From: Sorangium cellulosum So ce56
Lineage (GTDB): Bacteria > Myxococcota_A > Polyangia > Polyangiales > Polyangiaceae
Assembly: GCF_000067165.1 (NCBI RefSeq)
Contig: NC_010162.1
Coordinates: 3,032,501 to 3,096,500, forward strand
Length of the DNA stretch: 64,000 nucleotides
Direction: 5' to 3'
Shown here: positions 1 to 8,461 of the stretch, in pieces
Layout of the letters: each line of letters begins with the position of its first letter
Numbering within the stretch: the first letter of the stretch is position 1
Notes under the pieces: model-generated
Told to the model about the DNA's origin: nothing
The model's input: only the letters and a program-made list of their open reading frames with translations
The model's database searches: none
Translations under genes and position numbers: made by a program

Positions 1-762
1 GCGCCGACCACGTACGACCTCCCGTTCCACGCGGTGAACGTCGAGGGCACGCGCCGCGTGCTCGCGGCCTCGATCGCCGAGCACGCCGCCCGCCTCGTCT
101 TCGTGTCGACGAACATGGTCTACGGGCTTCCCCAGGCGCTGCCCATCCGGGAAGATCACCCGAAGAGGCCGTTCGGACCTTATGGACGCGGCAAGCTGGA
201 GGCCGAGGAGCTGATCCGGGCGGCGCACGACGAGGGGCGTATCGACGCCGCCGTCATCCGCCCCTGCCTCATCGTGGGGCCGGGGCGCACCGGTGTTCTG
301 ACCCGTGTCCTCGAGTGGATCCTGCGCGATCGGCCGGTGGCCCTCATCGGCGGCGGGAGGAATCGGTATCAGATGGTCGCGGTCGAAGACTGCGCGCGGC
401 TCGTCCTCCTGGCCGGCCTCGACCGCGGCTTCGCCGCGTACAACTGCGGGTCGTCCGACGTGCCGCCCATGCGCCGCTGGGTCGAGGAGGTCGCGCGCCG
501 CGCGGGGTCCCGATCGCGGGTGGTGAACCTGCCGGGAGCGCTCGTGAAGCCCGCGCTCGCCGCCCTCGAGGCGGTGCGCCTCTCGCCGCTCCGCAAGGAC
601 CAGTACCTCATCGCCGATCTCGACTACATCGTCGACACGACGGCCGCCCGGGCGCGGCTCGGCTGGGTGCCTCGGTACAACGACGTCGACGCCGCGCTTC
701 AAACCTTCGCGTGGTACATCGAGCACAGGAACACGGCGCGCGCAGCGCCGGTCGCGTCGTGA
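1..762 (+). CDS. NAD-dependent epimerase/dehydratase, 5' end outside window
   Basis: The reading frame is open from base 1, so the N-terminal Rossmann glycine motif lies upstream of the window. The visible part (about 253 codons) has the extended SDR catalytic pattern: a Ser/Thr stretch (FVSTNMVYG), then Y-G-R-G-K, matching the YxxxK dyad. A short downstream segment resembles the substrate-binding half of sugar-nucleotide epimerases and 3-beta-HSD-like SDRs. It probably acts on a nucleotide sugar or lipid-linked substrate in the cytoplasm. The last codons overlap the next gene (GTGA), indicating translational coupling with the flippase-like and GT-C genes that follow. The exact substrate cannot be told from the sequence. 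Confidence 0.85.
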   Translation, partial: APTTYDLPFHAVNVEGTRRVLAASIAEHAARLVFVSTNMVYGLPQALPIREDHPKRPFGPYGRGKLEAEELIRAAHDEGRIDAAVIRPCLIVGPGRTGVLTRVLEWILRDRPVALIGGGRNRYQMVAVEDCARLVLLAGLDRGFAAYNCGSSDVPPMRRWVEEVARRAGSRSRVVNLPGALVKPALAALEAVRLSPLRKDQYLIADLDYIVDTTAARARLGWVPRYNDVDAALQTFAWYIEHRNTARAAPVAS

Positions 763-1808
763 GCGCGGACGCCGCGACGGCGGCGCCTGCGCCGGCGCGC
801 TCGCGGAGGCTGCGGCTCCTGGTCGGGGCGCTCGGCTACGCGGCGATCGCCGCCCTCGCGTGGCGCAACCTGGACCGCGATGGCGTCATCGAGGGCCTCT
901 CCCGCCTCCGGCCTGCCCACCTGCTGCTCATCGTCGCCGTCTCGCTCGCCCACATCGCGGCGCGGGCGCTCCGTTACCACGCCCTCCTCGTGCGCGAACG
1001 GCCGCAGGACTACCGCTGGATCGACGGCGCGCGGATCTTCCTCGCGGGGTTGAGCGTCGCGGCGGTCACTCCGGCCAGAGCGGGCGATCTCATCAAGGCC
1101 GAGCTGGTCCGCCGGCATGGCGTCGCGCGCAGCGCGGGGGTCGGCCTGGTCCTGGTGGAGCGGGCGCTGGACCTCCTCGCGGTCGCCGCCTCCATCGCGG
1201 TCACGGGCGCGCTCCTGTCCGGGCGGGCGGCGGCCGACGCGTGGCGGGGCGCGAGCCTCGCGCTGCTCGCAGGGCTCGCCGCCGGCGTCGCGGTGATCTC
1301 GATGCGCCGCGTGCGGACGCCGCTGCTCGCGGCCCTCTCGCGCCTCGCCGGGCGTGTCATGGGATCGGGCCAGAAGGGCCGCGCGCTGGCGCTCCTGGAG
1401 GGGCTGTTCGCCGCGTGGGATCGCAGCTTCGGCTCGCCGGCGCGGCTCGCCGCCTACGCGCTGCTGTCGGCGGTCGCCTGGGCGATCGAGTTCTCGAAGC
1501 TGTACCTGGTGCTGGTGCTGCTCGGCTTCGAGGCCGAGCTCGCCGTCGTGTTCTTCGTGTACCCGATCTCGATCATCGCCGGGATCCTGACCCTGCTCCC
1601 GGTCTCCGAGGGCGTGATGGGGCTGACGGGCGTCGCGCTCCTCACGTCGCTCACGGCGATCGACGCCGACGCCGCGACGGTGGCCGTCGTCGTGGACCGG
1701 GCCGCTTCGGTGCTGCCGCCGCTCTGTCTCTGGGGCGCGTGGTCGCTCTTCGGGGCGCCCGGCGCGCAACGCGGCGCGGGCGAGCCCGCGCCGGTCGAGC
1801 GAGGCTGA
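759..1808 (+). CDS. Lysylphosphatidylglycerol synthase TM-region / flippase-like membrane protein (UPF0104)
   Basis: Predicted polytopic inner-membrane protein of 349 residues starting at a GTG that overlaps the preceding stop codon. It has about eight hydrophobic segments and the family signature near residue 95-120, where an AxxTPARAGDLIKAELV stretch matches the TPGRxGE-type motif of the MprF/AglD flippase domain; a second conserved segment, LLPVSEGVMGLTGVALL, lies near the C-terminus. There is no soluble aminoacyl-transferase domain, so lipid aminoacylation is unlikely. It is more likely a lipid or lipid-linked-sugar translocation or biosynthesis factor. Only 5 bases separate it from the GT-C gene, so the three genes look like one glycolipid operon. 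Family call is firm, function inferred. Confidence 0.85.
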   Translation: MSADAATAAPAPARSRRLRLLVGALGYAAIAALAWRNLDRDGVIEGLSRLRPAHLLLIVAVSLAHIAARALRYHALLVRERPQDYRWIDGARIFLAGLSVAAVTPARAGDLIKAELVRRHGVARSAGVGLVLVERALDLLAVAASIAVTGALLSGRAAADAWRGASLALLAGLAAGVAVISMRRVRTPLLAALSRLAGRVMGSGQKGRALALLEGLFAAWDRSFGSPARLAAYALLSAVAWAIEFSKLYLVLVLLGFEAELAVVFFVYPISIIAGILTLLPVSEGVMGLTGVALLTSLTAIDADAATVAVVVDRAASVLPPLCLWGAWSLFGAPGAQRGAGEPAPVERG

Positions 1809-1813
1809 CGCGC

Positions 1814-3745
1814 ATGGTCAGGGCGCTCGTCGCGCGCGCGCTGCTCCTCGTCCTCGGCCTCGCCCTGCTCGTGCCGGCGCTCTGGCACGTGGCGACGCTC
1901 GCGCAGATCTTCGCGGCTCGCATCGGCTACCCGATGGACATCGAGTGGATGGAGGGCGGGGCTCTCCTCCACACCCATCGCCTGCTGGCGGGAGAGGCGG
2001 TCTACGGGCCGCCGTCCCAGGGGTTCTTGCCGTACCCGTACCCGCCAGTCCACTTCACGGCCGTCGGGATCGCCGCCGCGTTCGCCGGGCTCGATTACGC
2101 GACGGGCCGCGCCGTTTCCATCGCCGCCTTCGCGCTCGCGTGCGCCGTGCTCTTCGTGGAGGCCATGCGCGCCTCGGGCCGTCGCCGCGGCTTCGGCGTC
2201 GCCCTGGGCCTCACCGCGGTCGCGGCGGCCGCGTCCAGCTTTCCCGTGGTGGGCGGCTGGTACGATGTCGTGCGCAACGACTCGCTCGCCATCGCGCTCC
2301 CGCTCCTCGGCGCCGCGCTCGTCAGCGGCGATAACCCTTCTCGCAAGCAGCTGATCGCCTCGGCCGCCGTGTTCACCGCCGCGCTGTTCACGAAGCAGAC
2401 GGGGGTCTTCTTCGCCGCCTGGGTCGGCCTGTTCCTGCTCGTGCGCCGCTTCCCGCGCGCGATCGTGTTCGGCCTGTCGATGGCGGTCCTGTCGGGCGCC
2501 CTGCTCGCAGGGCTCCAGATCGCCACGCAGGGCCGCTTCTGGCTCTACACGGTCAAGAACCTCTCGCACCATCAGGTGCGCGGGTCGCAGGCGCTGGACG
2601 GGCTGCGGATCCTCTTCGAGTTCGCGCCGTTCCTCGCGCTCCTCCCGCTGCTCGCGATCCTCGCGCGCCGCCGTCGCTGGCTGCGGCCCCGCACCGCGCT
2701 CTGGATAGGCATGCTCATCGCGGCATTCCCGGCGGCGATCCTGCCGTTCGCGAAGGCCGGCGGCTTCCTGAACAACCTGATCCCGGTGGCGCTCCTGGCC
2801 GGCCCGGTGTTCGTGCTGCTCGTGGGGGACGTCCTCCAAGGCCTCTGGTCCTCGCCCCGCGCGCGCGCCGCCTCGGAGATCGCCGCCCTCGCGCTGGCCG
2901 CCGCGTTCCTCGTCCACCACCGGTACGACAAGGCGCGCTACATCCCCTCCGAGGACCTCTGGAAGAGGGCGGTCGAGCTGAACAAGTTCGTCGCCTCGCT
3001 GGAGGGCGGCGTGCTCATCCCGAGCCACCCGTTCCTCGCCGTCCGCAACGGGCACACGACACCCCAGTTCCATGACATGCCCTACTGGGATGCCATGGTG
3101 GGGAGGATGCGCGGCATCGATCTGCCCGGCTTCCTGAAGCGCACCCAGGCCAGGTGGGTGATCCTGTCGGGCGTCGAAGGGCCGACGATCCGGGGCTGGA
3201 TCTACCAGAGCTACAAGCCGCACAAGCAGCTCCCCAAGCGGGCGCGCGTCAACCCGTTGATGGGCTATCCCTCGGCGCCGCGGCACCTCTTGCGGCTGCG
3301 GGAGCCGGTGAACAAGAAGGGCCGGCGCGTGATCTTCGACTTCGAGGCTGGGCTCGACGGCTGGACGACGTCAGGGGACGCGTTCAATCCGGGCGTCGTG
3401 GGCGCCTCCCGGCACAAGCTGCTCACGAGCTTTGCTCCCAAGCTCTACGACGAGGCGGTGGGCGAGGCGATCTCTCCCGCGTTCGTCGTCGACCGCGATC
3501 GACTCGGCTTCTTGATCGGCGGCGGCAAGTCCTCGACGACGCGGGTCGAGCTGCGCGTCGACGGAAAGAAGGTCTTGAGCGAGGTGGGGATCGAGAGCGA
3601 CATCCTCACCGAGGTGACGTGGGACGTGCGGAAGTTCCGGGGCAAGACGGCGCAGCTCGCGGTGATCGACCAGGAGAAGAAGGGCTGGGGCCACATCGCG
3701 ATCGACGAGGTCGAGCTCTTCGACGAGGCGTCGCCGGCGCGCTGA
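1814..3745 (+). CDS. GT-C (family 39/83-like) membrane glycosyltransferase with C-terminal jelly-roll-like domain
   Basis: 643 residues from an ATG five bases after the previous stop. An N-terminal membrane anchor is followed by an acidic loop D-I-E-W-M-E-G-G (about residue 38-45), the DxE-type motif of GT-C enzymes that use polyprenyl-phosphate sugars, then about nine hydrophobic helices. Residues 500-643 are soluble and read like a beta-sandwich (FDFEAGLDGWTTSGDAF at its start, ending WGHIAIDEVELFD), a pattern seen in carbohydrate-binding modules attached to periplasmic enzymes. The likely role is sugar transfer onto a lipid or surface polymer at the outer face of the inner membrane. It is the last gene of the epimerase/flippase operon. 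Donor and acceptor are unknown. Confidence 0.8.
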   Translation: MVRALVARALLLVLGLALLVPALWHVATLAQIFAARIGYPMDIEWMEGGALLHTHRLLAGEAVYGPPSQGFLPYPYPPVHFTAVGIAAAFAGLDYATGRAVSIAAFALACAVLFVEAMRASGRRRGFGVALGLTAVAAAASSFPVVGGWYDVVRNDSLAIALPLLGAALVSGDNPSRKQLIASAAVFTAALFTKQTGVFFAAWVGLFLLVRRFPRAIVFGLSMAVLSGALLAGLQIATQGRFWLYTVKNLSHHQVRGSQALDGLRILFEFAPFLALLPLLAILARRRRWLRPRTALWIGMLIAAFPAAILPFAKAGGFLNNLIPVALLAGPVFVLLVGDVLQGLWSSPRARAASEIAALALAAAFLVHHRYDKARYIPSEDLWKRAVELNKFVASLEGGVLIPSHPFLAVRNGHTTPQFHDMPYWDAMVGRMRGIDLPGFLKRTQARWVILSGVEGPTIRGWIYQSYKPHKQLPKRARVNPLMGYPSAPRHLLRLREPVNKKGRRVIFDFEAGLDGWTTSGDAFNPGVVGASRHKLLTSFAPKLYDEAVGEAISPAFVVDRDRLGFLIGGGKSSTTRVELRVDGKKVLSEVGIESDILTEVTWDVRKFRGKTAQLAVIDQEKKGWGHIAIDEVELFDEASPAR

Positions 3746-3843
3746 CGCTGCCGGCGCCTCCACGAACGCTCGGCCCTTCACGCGATCCGGGGCGTCTGAT
3801 ACCATCGCTCCCGACCGCGGCGCCTGCCGCACTGGAGCATGAC

Positions 3844-4218
3844 GTGAACTGTCCGAAATGCACCGCTTCGATGGATGTCGTCACCTTCGGCGGGATCGAC
3901 GTCGACCGGTGTACGGCGTGCGGCGGGATCTGGTTCGACAGCCGCGAGAAGGAGTCCCTCAAGGCCATGGCGGGCTCCCAGCAGATCGACACCGGCGACC
4001 CCTCGGTGGGGCGGAAGAACAACCAGATCCGGCGGGTGCCGTGCCCCCGCTGCTCGACGCCGATGGTGCGCATGGTCGACCCGGAGCAGTCGCACATCTG
4101 GTACGAGAACTGCAGCGTCTGCGGCGGCGTCTACTTCGATGCCGGCGAGTTCCGCGATTACAAGGAGCACACGCTGAGCGACTTCTTCCGGGACCTGTTC
4201 GCGCGCCCGCGCAGCTAG
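3844..4218 (+). CDS. Zinc-ribbon (zf-TFIIB type) small protein
   Basis: 124 residues. The GTG at 3844 starts directly on the first zinc ribbon (NCPKC); an upstream ATG at 3839 is out of frame. Two zinc-ribbon repeats are visible, CPKC...CTACGGIWFD near residues 3-28 and CPRC...CSVCGGVYFD near 65-95, the hallmark of the zf-TFIIB (PF13453) family, each followed by an acidic E-rich stretch. The family is common in Proteobacteria and its function is not defined; metal binding is the only safe inference. It stands about 100 bases after the GT-C gene and ends inside the start of the long inverted repeat at 4217. Confidence 0.85.
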   Translation: MNCPKCTASMDVVTFGGIDVDRCTACGGIWFDSREKESLKAMAGSQQIDTGDPSVGRKNNQIRRVPCPRCSTPMVRMVDPEQSHIWYENCSVCGGVYFDAGEFRDYKEHTLSDFFRDLFARPRS

Positions 4219-4343
4219 AGCGGCGGTCACCCGCTTCGGATACGGGCCCATCTCGGCGTTTTCGGTGCTCAGCGCACTGGAGTGCGCTTCCGCGCCGAAA
4301 ACGCCGATCTGGACCCGTCTCCTGTGCGGGAGACCGCCGCTCT
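4217..4343. repeat. 127-bp near-perfect palindrome between convergent genes
   Basis: The outer arms (AGAGCGGCGGTC at 4217 and its complement ending at 4343) differ at few positions. The middle arms contain TCGGCGTTTTCGG and CCGAAAACGCCGA, and the centre is a perfect 8+8 hairpin AGCGCACT-gg-AGTGCGCT at 4271-4288. It lies between the zinc-ribbon gene (+) and the amidotransferase gene (-), overlapping the stop codon of the first. It could be a bidirectional transcription terminator without a T-run, or a MITE-like insertion; no clear target duplication is visible. Confidence 0.85.
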
Positions 4344-4379
4344 GCGTCGCGTGCACCAGAGGCGGGGGAGGGAACCGCT

Positions 4380-5237
4380 CTAAGGAGCCCGTCCGTCCGC
4401 TCCCGGGAGCGTGCTCGGCCCGGGGAGCTCGGGGCCTGAGCCCTCGCGGGGCTCGGGGAACGTCGCCAGGAGCTCGCCGGCGCGGAAGACCCACAGCGTG
4501 CCGGGCGTCGCCTTGCGCCATAGCTCGTCGCGCGTGAGCGGCTCGGTGGCCACGACGGCCATGCGCGCGTCCGGGCCGACGCCGTGGAGGTCGTTGAAAT
4601 TCACCTTGAGATCCGCGTCCACGAGCGTGGCCTCGCCGAACGGGGCCTGGCGCAGGATGCAGGACAGGTGGTCGCCGCAGCGGGCGAAGAGGTGCTCGCC
4701 GTCCGCAAACAGGAAGTTGAAGACGCCATCGGCGCCGAGCTCGTTCCCGAGCTCGTACAGCGTGCGCCCCAGCTCCCGTCCGTCGGCCGGGTACCTCTCG
4801 CCGTACGAGCTCCGGATCGCCTCGAGGAGGATGCAGAAGGCGTGCTCGCTGTCGGTGTCGCCGACCGGCGTCTCGAGGTGGAGCTTCCGATCCCTGACCG
4901 TGGGCAACGTGCCATTGTGCGCGAACACGATGTGCCGGCGGTGGAGGACCCGCATGAAAGGGTGCGTGTTCTTCAGGGCCGCTCCCCCCCGCGTCATCTT
5001 GCGCACGTGCGCGATGGCGAGGGCCGTGTGGATCGGGTTCTCGCGGATGAACCGCGCGAGCGGGCTCGAGAAGGCCGGGTGAGACTCGAGGAACGTGCGC
5101 GCGAACAGTCCATCGTACAGCGAGACGCCCCAGCCGTCCGCGTGCGGCCCCGTCTGCCCGCCGCGGAGCGCGAGCCCCGTGAACGAGAACACGATGTCCG
5201 TCGGCACGTTCGACACCATACCAAGCAGCTCACACAT
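4380..5237 (-). CDS. Class II glutamine amidotransferase (YafJ/EgtC-like)
   Basis: 285 residues. The start is set at the ATG that puts the nucleophile at Cys2 (M-C-E-L-L-G-M), as in the YafJ family, where Met is removed to expose the N-terminal cysteine. Other Ntn-amidotransferase signatures are HADGWGVSLYD (about 40-50), the HVRKMTRGG arginine loop, FAHNGTL (about 108-114) and GDTDSEHAF. The enzyme should hydrolyse glutamine or a gamma-glutamyl amide. It overlaps the ATP-grasp gene upstream by 8 bases and follows a GCS2 ligase gene, so it probably trims or supplies the gamma-glutamyl group handled by those ligases, like EgtC acting after EgtA. Substrate unknown. Confidence 0.9.
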   Translation of the reverse strand: MCELLGMVSNVPTDIVFSFTGLALRGGQTGPHADGWGVSLYDGLFARTFLESHPAFSSPLARFIRENPIHTALAIAHVRKMTRGGAALKNTHPFMRVLHRRHIVFAHNGTLPTVRDRKLHLETPVGDTDSEHAFCILLEAIRSSYGERYPADGRELGRTLYELGNELGADGVFNFLFADGEHLFARCGDHLSCILRQAPFGEATLVDADLKVNFNDLHGVGPDARMAVVATEPLTRDELWRKATPGTLWVFRAGELLATFPEPREGSGPELPGPSTLPGADGRAP

Positions 5238-6648
5238 GACGGGCACCCTCCCGCGGCGCGCGCGCGCCATCGACGATCACGAGCCCCGTGACCCCGCCTC
5301 CCGCGGAGACGTTGCTGACCTCCGAGGCGGAGAGCCGGACCATGGCGCCCTCCATGCGCGTGGTGAAGGTGGGGAGCGGGCCCTCCACGCCGCGGGCGAA
5401 GACGAAGGGGCAAAGGTCGAAATAGACCTGCTCTTCCTCCACGGCGCCGCCGCGGAACGTCGGCATGCGCGCGGTGCGCGGGCGGCGCCGCTCCTGCGCG
5501 ATGCAGGGCTGATCCGCGGCGGCCCGGACTGCCTCTCTCCAGGCCGCCGGCGTCGCCGTCCACCCGAGGAGCACGCCTTTGCCGCCGTACTCGTCGTTCG
5601 GCTTCAACACGAAGCTCTCCTGCTCTTCGAGGAGGAGCTCGACGAGATCCACCTCGCGGCCCCGCCACGCGGCGCGGCCGGCGGTCAGCCGGCGCGTCCA
5701 GGGGATGTGCTCCGCGATGGCCGCGCGCTGCTCGGGCGTGAACAGGCCCGAGAACATGGGGTTGCTCAGCACGGCGAACGCCGCCTTCTTGTTGAGGGGC
5801 CTGATCCGGAACGAGTTCGCCACGTGCGCCGCGCGATCGCAGTAGGCGCGGATCAGGGGGTGATTGAGGCCGCGCCGCCCGATGAGCTCCTGCGTGATCA
5901 CGCGCCGGTAGACGAGATCGATCCGCTCCCCGCCCGCTCCGAGGCGGCGGCCATCGTGCGTGAGCTCGTCCGGATCGACGATCCTGGTCCGGTGCCCCTC
6001 GGCCGAGAACAGGTCGGCGAGCACCCTGAGCTCGGCCGAGGTGTCCAGCGTGGCCCAGTCGACGATGGCTATCGCGGGCCGCGCCTCGCGCCCGCCCCAC
6101 GCGGCGTAACCCTCGCGCAGGGCGCCGAGGAGCGCCCGGTGCGGCGCCGGCGTGCGCAGGCCATGTCCGTCCCGGAGCGGCGCGAGGTGAGGGAGCTCCA
6201 TCAGCGTCCGCTCGACGAGGATCTGGTCGGTGAGGCCGGCGGGGGAGTCGGCGTTGTACTCGATGAAGGAGAAGCCGCCGTCGGTGACCAGCATGTCGAG
6301 GCGCCCGACCGTGTGGAGCGGCCCCGGACCCGGCACGATGGCCGCGAGGGCGCGCTCGTCCGCGGAGAGCCCGACCTCCTCGGCCAGGAAGTCGTCCCGG
6401 ATCGCGCGCTGCGCGACCCTCTCCAGCGCGGAGGCGATCTGCTCGGCCGCGCGGGCGATCGCGGCGAGGTCCTGCTCGGCGATGAGGTGCGGCCGCAGGT
6501 AGCGGCACAGCGGGCGCGCGCCGTGGACCAGCCCGAGCCGCCGCTGGGCGTCGAGGAACGCCTCGAACCGCGCCGCATCCATCGCCCCCGGCGCGGCGAG
6601 CCGGGCGTCGAGCTGCTCCGCGAGGGATCTCGTGGCGTCCTGGCTCAT
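5230..6648 (-). CDS. Circularly permuted ATP-grasp ligase (glutathionylspermidine-synthase-like)
   Basis: 472 residues. Recognisable elements are GRLDMLVTDGGFSFIEYNAD (about residue 113-132), SFVLKPNDEYGGKGVLLGW (about 316-334, the lysine and glycine-rich ATP-binding element) and a C-terminal acidic/Asn metal site near FTTRMEGAMVRLSAS. This is the arrangement of the permuted ATP-grasp families that form amide bonds between a carboxylate and an amine. Its start is 7 bases from the stop of the GCS2 ligase and its end overlaps the amidotransferase by 8 bases, so the three are one transcription unit. It likely extends a gamma-glutamyl compound by one amide bond; the amine partner is unknown. Confidence 0.8.
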   Translation of the reverse strand: MSQDATRSLAEQLDARLAAPGAMDAARFEAFLDAQRRLGLVHGARPLCRYLRPHLIAEQDLAAIARAAEQIASALERVAQRAIRDDFLAEEVGLSADERALAAIVPGPGPLHTVGRLDMLVTDGGFSFIEYNADSPAGLTDQILVERTLMELPHLAPLRDGHGLRTPAPHRALLGALREGYAAWGGREARPAIAIVDWATLDTSAELRVLADLFSAEGHRTRIVDPDELTHDGRRLGAGGERIDLVYRRVITQELIGRRGLNHPLIRAYCDRAAHVANSFRIRPLNKKAAFAVLSNPMFSGLFTPEQRAAIAEHIPWTRRLTAGRAAWRGREVDLVELLLEEQESFVLKPNDEYGGKGVLLGWTATPAAWREAVRAAADQPCIAQERRRPRTARMPTFRGGAVEEEQVYFDLCPFVFARGVEGPLPTFTTRMEGAMVRLSASEVSNVSAGGGVTGLVIVDGARAPREGARHV

Positions 6649-6655
6649 GGCGACC

Positions 6656-8161
6656 TCACGTCGCGCCCGCGCGCGGGGTCCCCCAGGCGTGCACGGGCGC
6701 GCCGGAGTCGACCTCGGCCATGTACCGCTCCAGCATCTTCCTCAGCGCCTCCTCGCGCGACGCGGAGCCCATCTCCAGCGCCGAGAGCGCGCGGAGCTGC
6801 CATGTGGCGCCCGTGATGCCTTTGGCGACCCGCGCCTCGAAGATCCGGAGATAACGGCGGGCCTCGTCTCCGTCGACGCCCTCGGTCACGAGCCCCTCCT
6901 CGACCCGCGGCAAGAGCGAGAGGAGGAGATCGCGCGCCCGGACGCACCTCGGCGCGGCCCCCGGCGCGGCCGGCCAGACGAGCTCGGCGTCGAGGCCGTA
7001 GTGCGCCGCATGGTAGAAGTTCCTCACGGCGAGCTCGAACGGGAACGACGGCAGGAGCTCTCCGATGGAGGGCGCGAGCGCGAGGATGCCCCCGAGCAGG
7101 AAGCTCCCGTTCGCGAGCATGTCATCGAGCGTGGGCCCGGACGGCAGGGCGCGAAGCTCGATCCGCAAGTGGCCGTCGCCGGCCGGATCGTACACCGGTC
7201 GATTCCAGTTCCAGACGGTGCCGTGGTGCAGGCGGAGCTCGTGGAGCTGCGGTATCCCGCCGGCCCGCGCGCAGCCGACGACGTCCTCGTCGCAGCACAC
7301 GGGGAGGATGGGCTCGTGGAGCGCGACGCTCTCCATGAAGAGCTCCGCCGCGCCGTCGCGCACCCAGCCGGTCCCGAAGCCGATGCGGGCCGGCATCTTC
7401 CAGTCCGCGCCAGGCGCCGGCGGGCGATCGTCGCCGGCCTGCTTGAACACCGCCACCCGCGTCTCGTGCCACAGCCGGTGGCCGAGGAAGGTGGGCGAGT
7501 TGCACGCGGCCGCGAGCGCGGGCGCGGTCATCATCATGGCGGCGTTGAACAGCCGCGCGAAGGCGTCGGGCGTGGCCCGGAGGTGGATCTGAAAGGCGGT
7601 GTTCGCCGCCTCCATCGCGGGGTCGTCCGACGTGAGCTCCAGCGGCTCGGCGCCGTCGATCCGGATATGGAAGGGCGCCCTGCGCAGCCTGCAGAGCCCC
7701 GCGGCGAGCGCGCGATACCGGGGCAGGTTCGTGATCGTCGCAGGGCTGAAGTCGCGCCGCTGGAAGGTCGGCAGGATGCTGACCGGGACCACGCGCGCGC
7801 CCAGCGCCGCCGCGCGCTCGCGGATCGCCTCGACGGTCGCGCGCATCTGCTCGCGCAGCGCCGAGAGCGGCCTGCCGGCGAGCGGCACCGGCTGCGTGCT
7901 GAGCTCGATGTCGAACGCGCCCATCTCCGGCGTGATCATCGGGCTCGCCGCGGCGCGCGCGATCTCCGCCCCGATCGGCACGGGGCGCGCCTCGCGATCG
8001 ACGAGGAACATCTCGAGCTCGGTGCCGATCGTCGCTTCCCCGTGGCCGAACCCCGGCCGGGCGAGCACCATCTCCAGCGCCGCGAGGTTCTGCTGGAGCC
8101 GCCTCTTGAAGAGCCGATAATCGACGGTCTTGAAGTGGTCTTGCTGGATCTCGATGCCCAA
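6656..8161 (-). CDS. Glutamate-cysteine ligase family 2 (carboxylate-amine ligase)
   Basis: 501 residues. The start is taken as the TTG at 8161 because GGGAGG lies 4 bases before it and the homologous part begins there; the frame stays open upstream to an ATG at 8383 but that segment is low-complexity. GCS2 features include an early T-I-G-T-E-L-E-M-F (about 40-48, the metal-binding glutamate), N-T-A-F-Q-I-H (about 180) and L-R-I-E-L-R-A-L-P near 330, matching the R-E-R catalytic environment of the YbdK/EgtA family. It should activate a glutamate gamma-carboxylate with ATP and join it to an amine or cysteine. It is first gene of the three-gene cluster running to 4380. Confidence 0.85.
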   Translation of the reverse strand: MGIEIQQDHFKTVDYRLFKRRLQQNLAALEMVLARPGFGHGEATIGTELEMFLVDREARPVPIGAEIARAAASPMITPEMGAFDIELSTQPVPLAGRPLSALREQMRATVEAIRERAAALGARVVPVSILPTFQRRDFSPATITNLPRYRALAAGLCRLRRAPFHIRIDGAEPLELTSDDPAMEAANTAFQIHLRATPDAFARLFNAAMMMTAPALAAACNSPTFLGHRLWHETRVAVFKQAGDDRPPAPGADWKMPARIGFGTGWVRDGAAELFMESVALHEPILPVCCDEDVVGCARAGGIPQLHELRLHHGTVWNWNRPVYDPAGDGHLRIELRALPSGPTLDDMLANGSFLLGGILALAPSIGELLPSFPFELAVRNFYHAAHYGLDAELVWPAAPGAAPRCVRARDLLLSLLPRVEEGLVTEGVDGDEARRYLRIFEARVAKGITGATWQLRALSALEMGSASREEALRKMLERYMAEVDSGAPVHAWGTPRAGAT

Positions 8162-8461
8162 GGGACCTCCCGCTGCGATCCCGGCGAGGGTCCGTCCTCC
8201 AGCACGGCGAGCGCCGTGGGCTCCAGGAGAGCTCGCCGACGGGGTCGCGATGTTCCCGCGCCCTACGCGCCGCGCAATGCAAGCGCAGGGCCACGGACGG
8301 CGGTCTCGACATGAAGGAGGCCGGAGGCCGCAGCCCGCTGGCCTCGAGCTCGATCGGTGTGGCGCGGATGCAGCCTGTGGCAAAACGCGCCGTGGGCGCT
8401 GGGTGAAGGTATCCCCTGGATTTCGCGTAGGTGTCGGGGAGGTTTCAGCCCGGGCGCCGGC
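8162..8461. other. Gap without recognised gene
   Basis: Spacer upstream of the GCS2 gene. It holds only the open extension of that frame (low-complexity Arg/Ser/Ala text) and no promoter or RNA structure I can support. Any promoter of the three-gene cluster should lie here. Confidence 0.5.

Noticed and set aside
1454..3286. 610-codon minus-strand frame
   Set aside because: Antisense to the GT-C gene; composition of a shadow frame.
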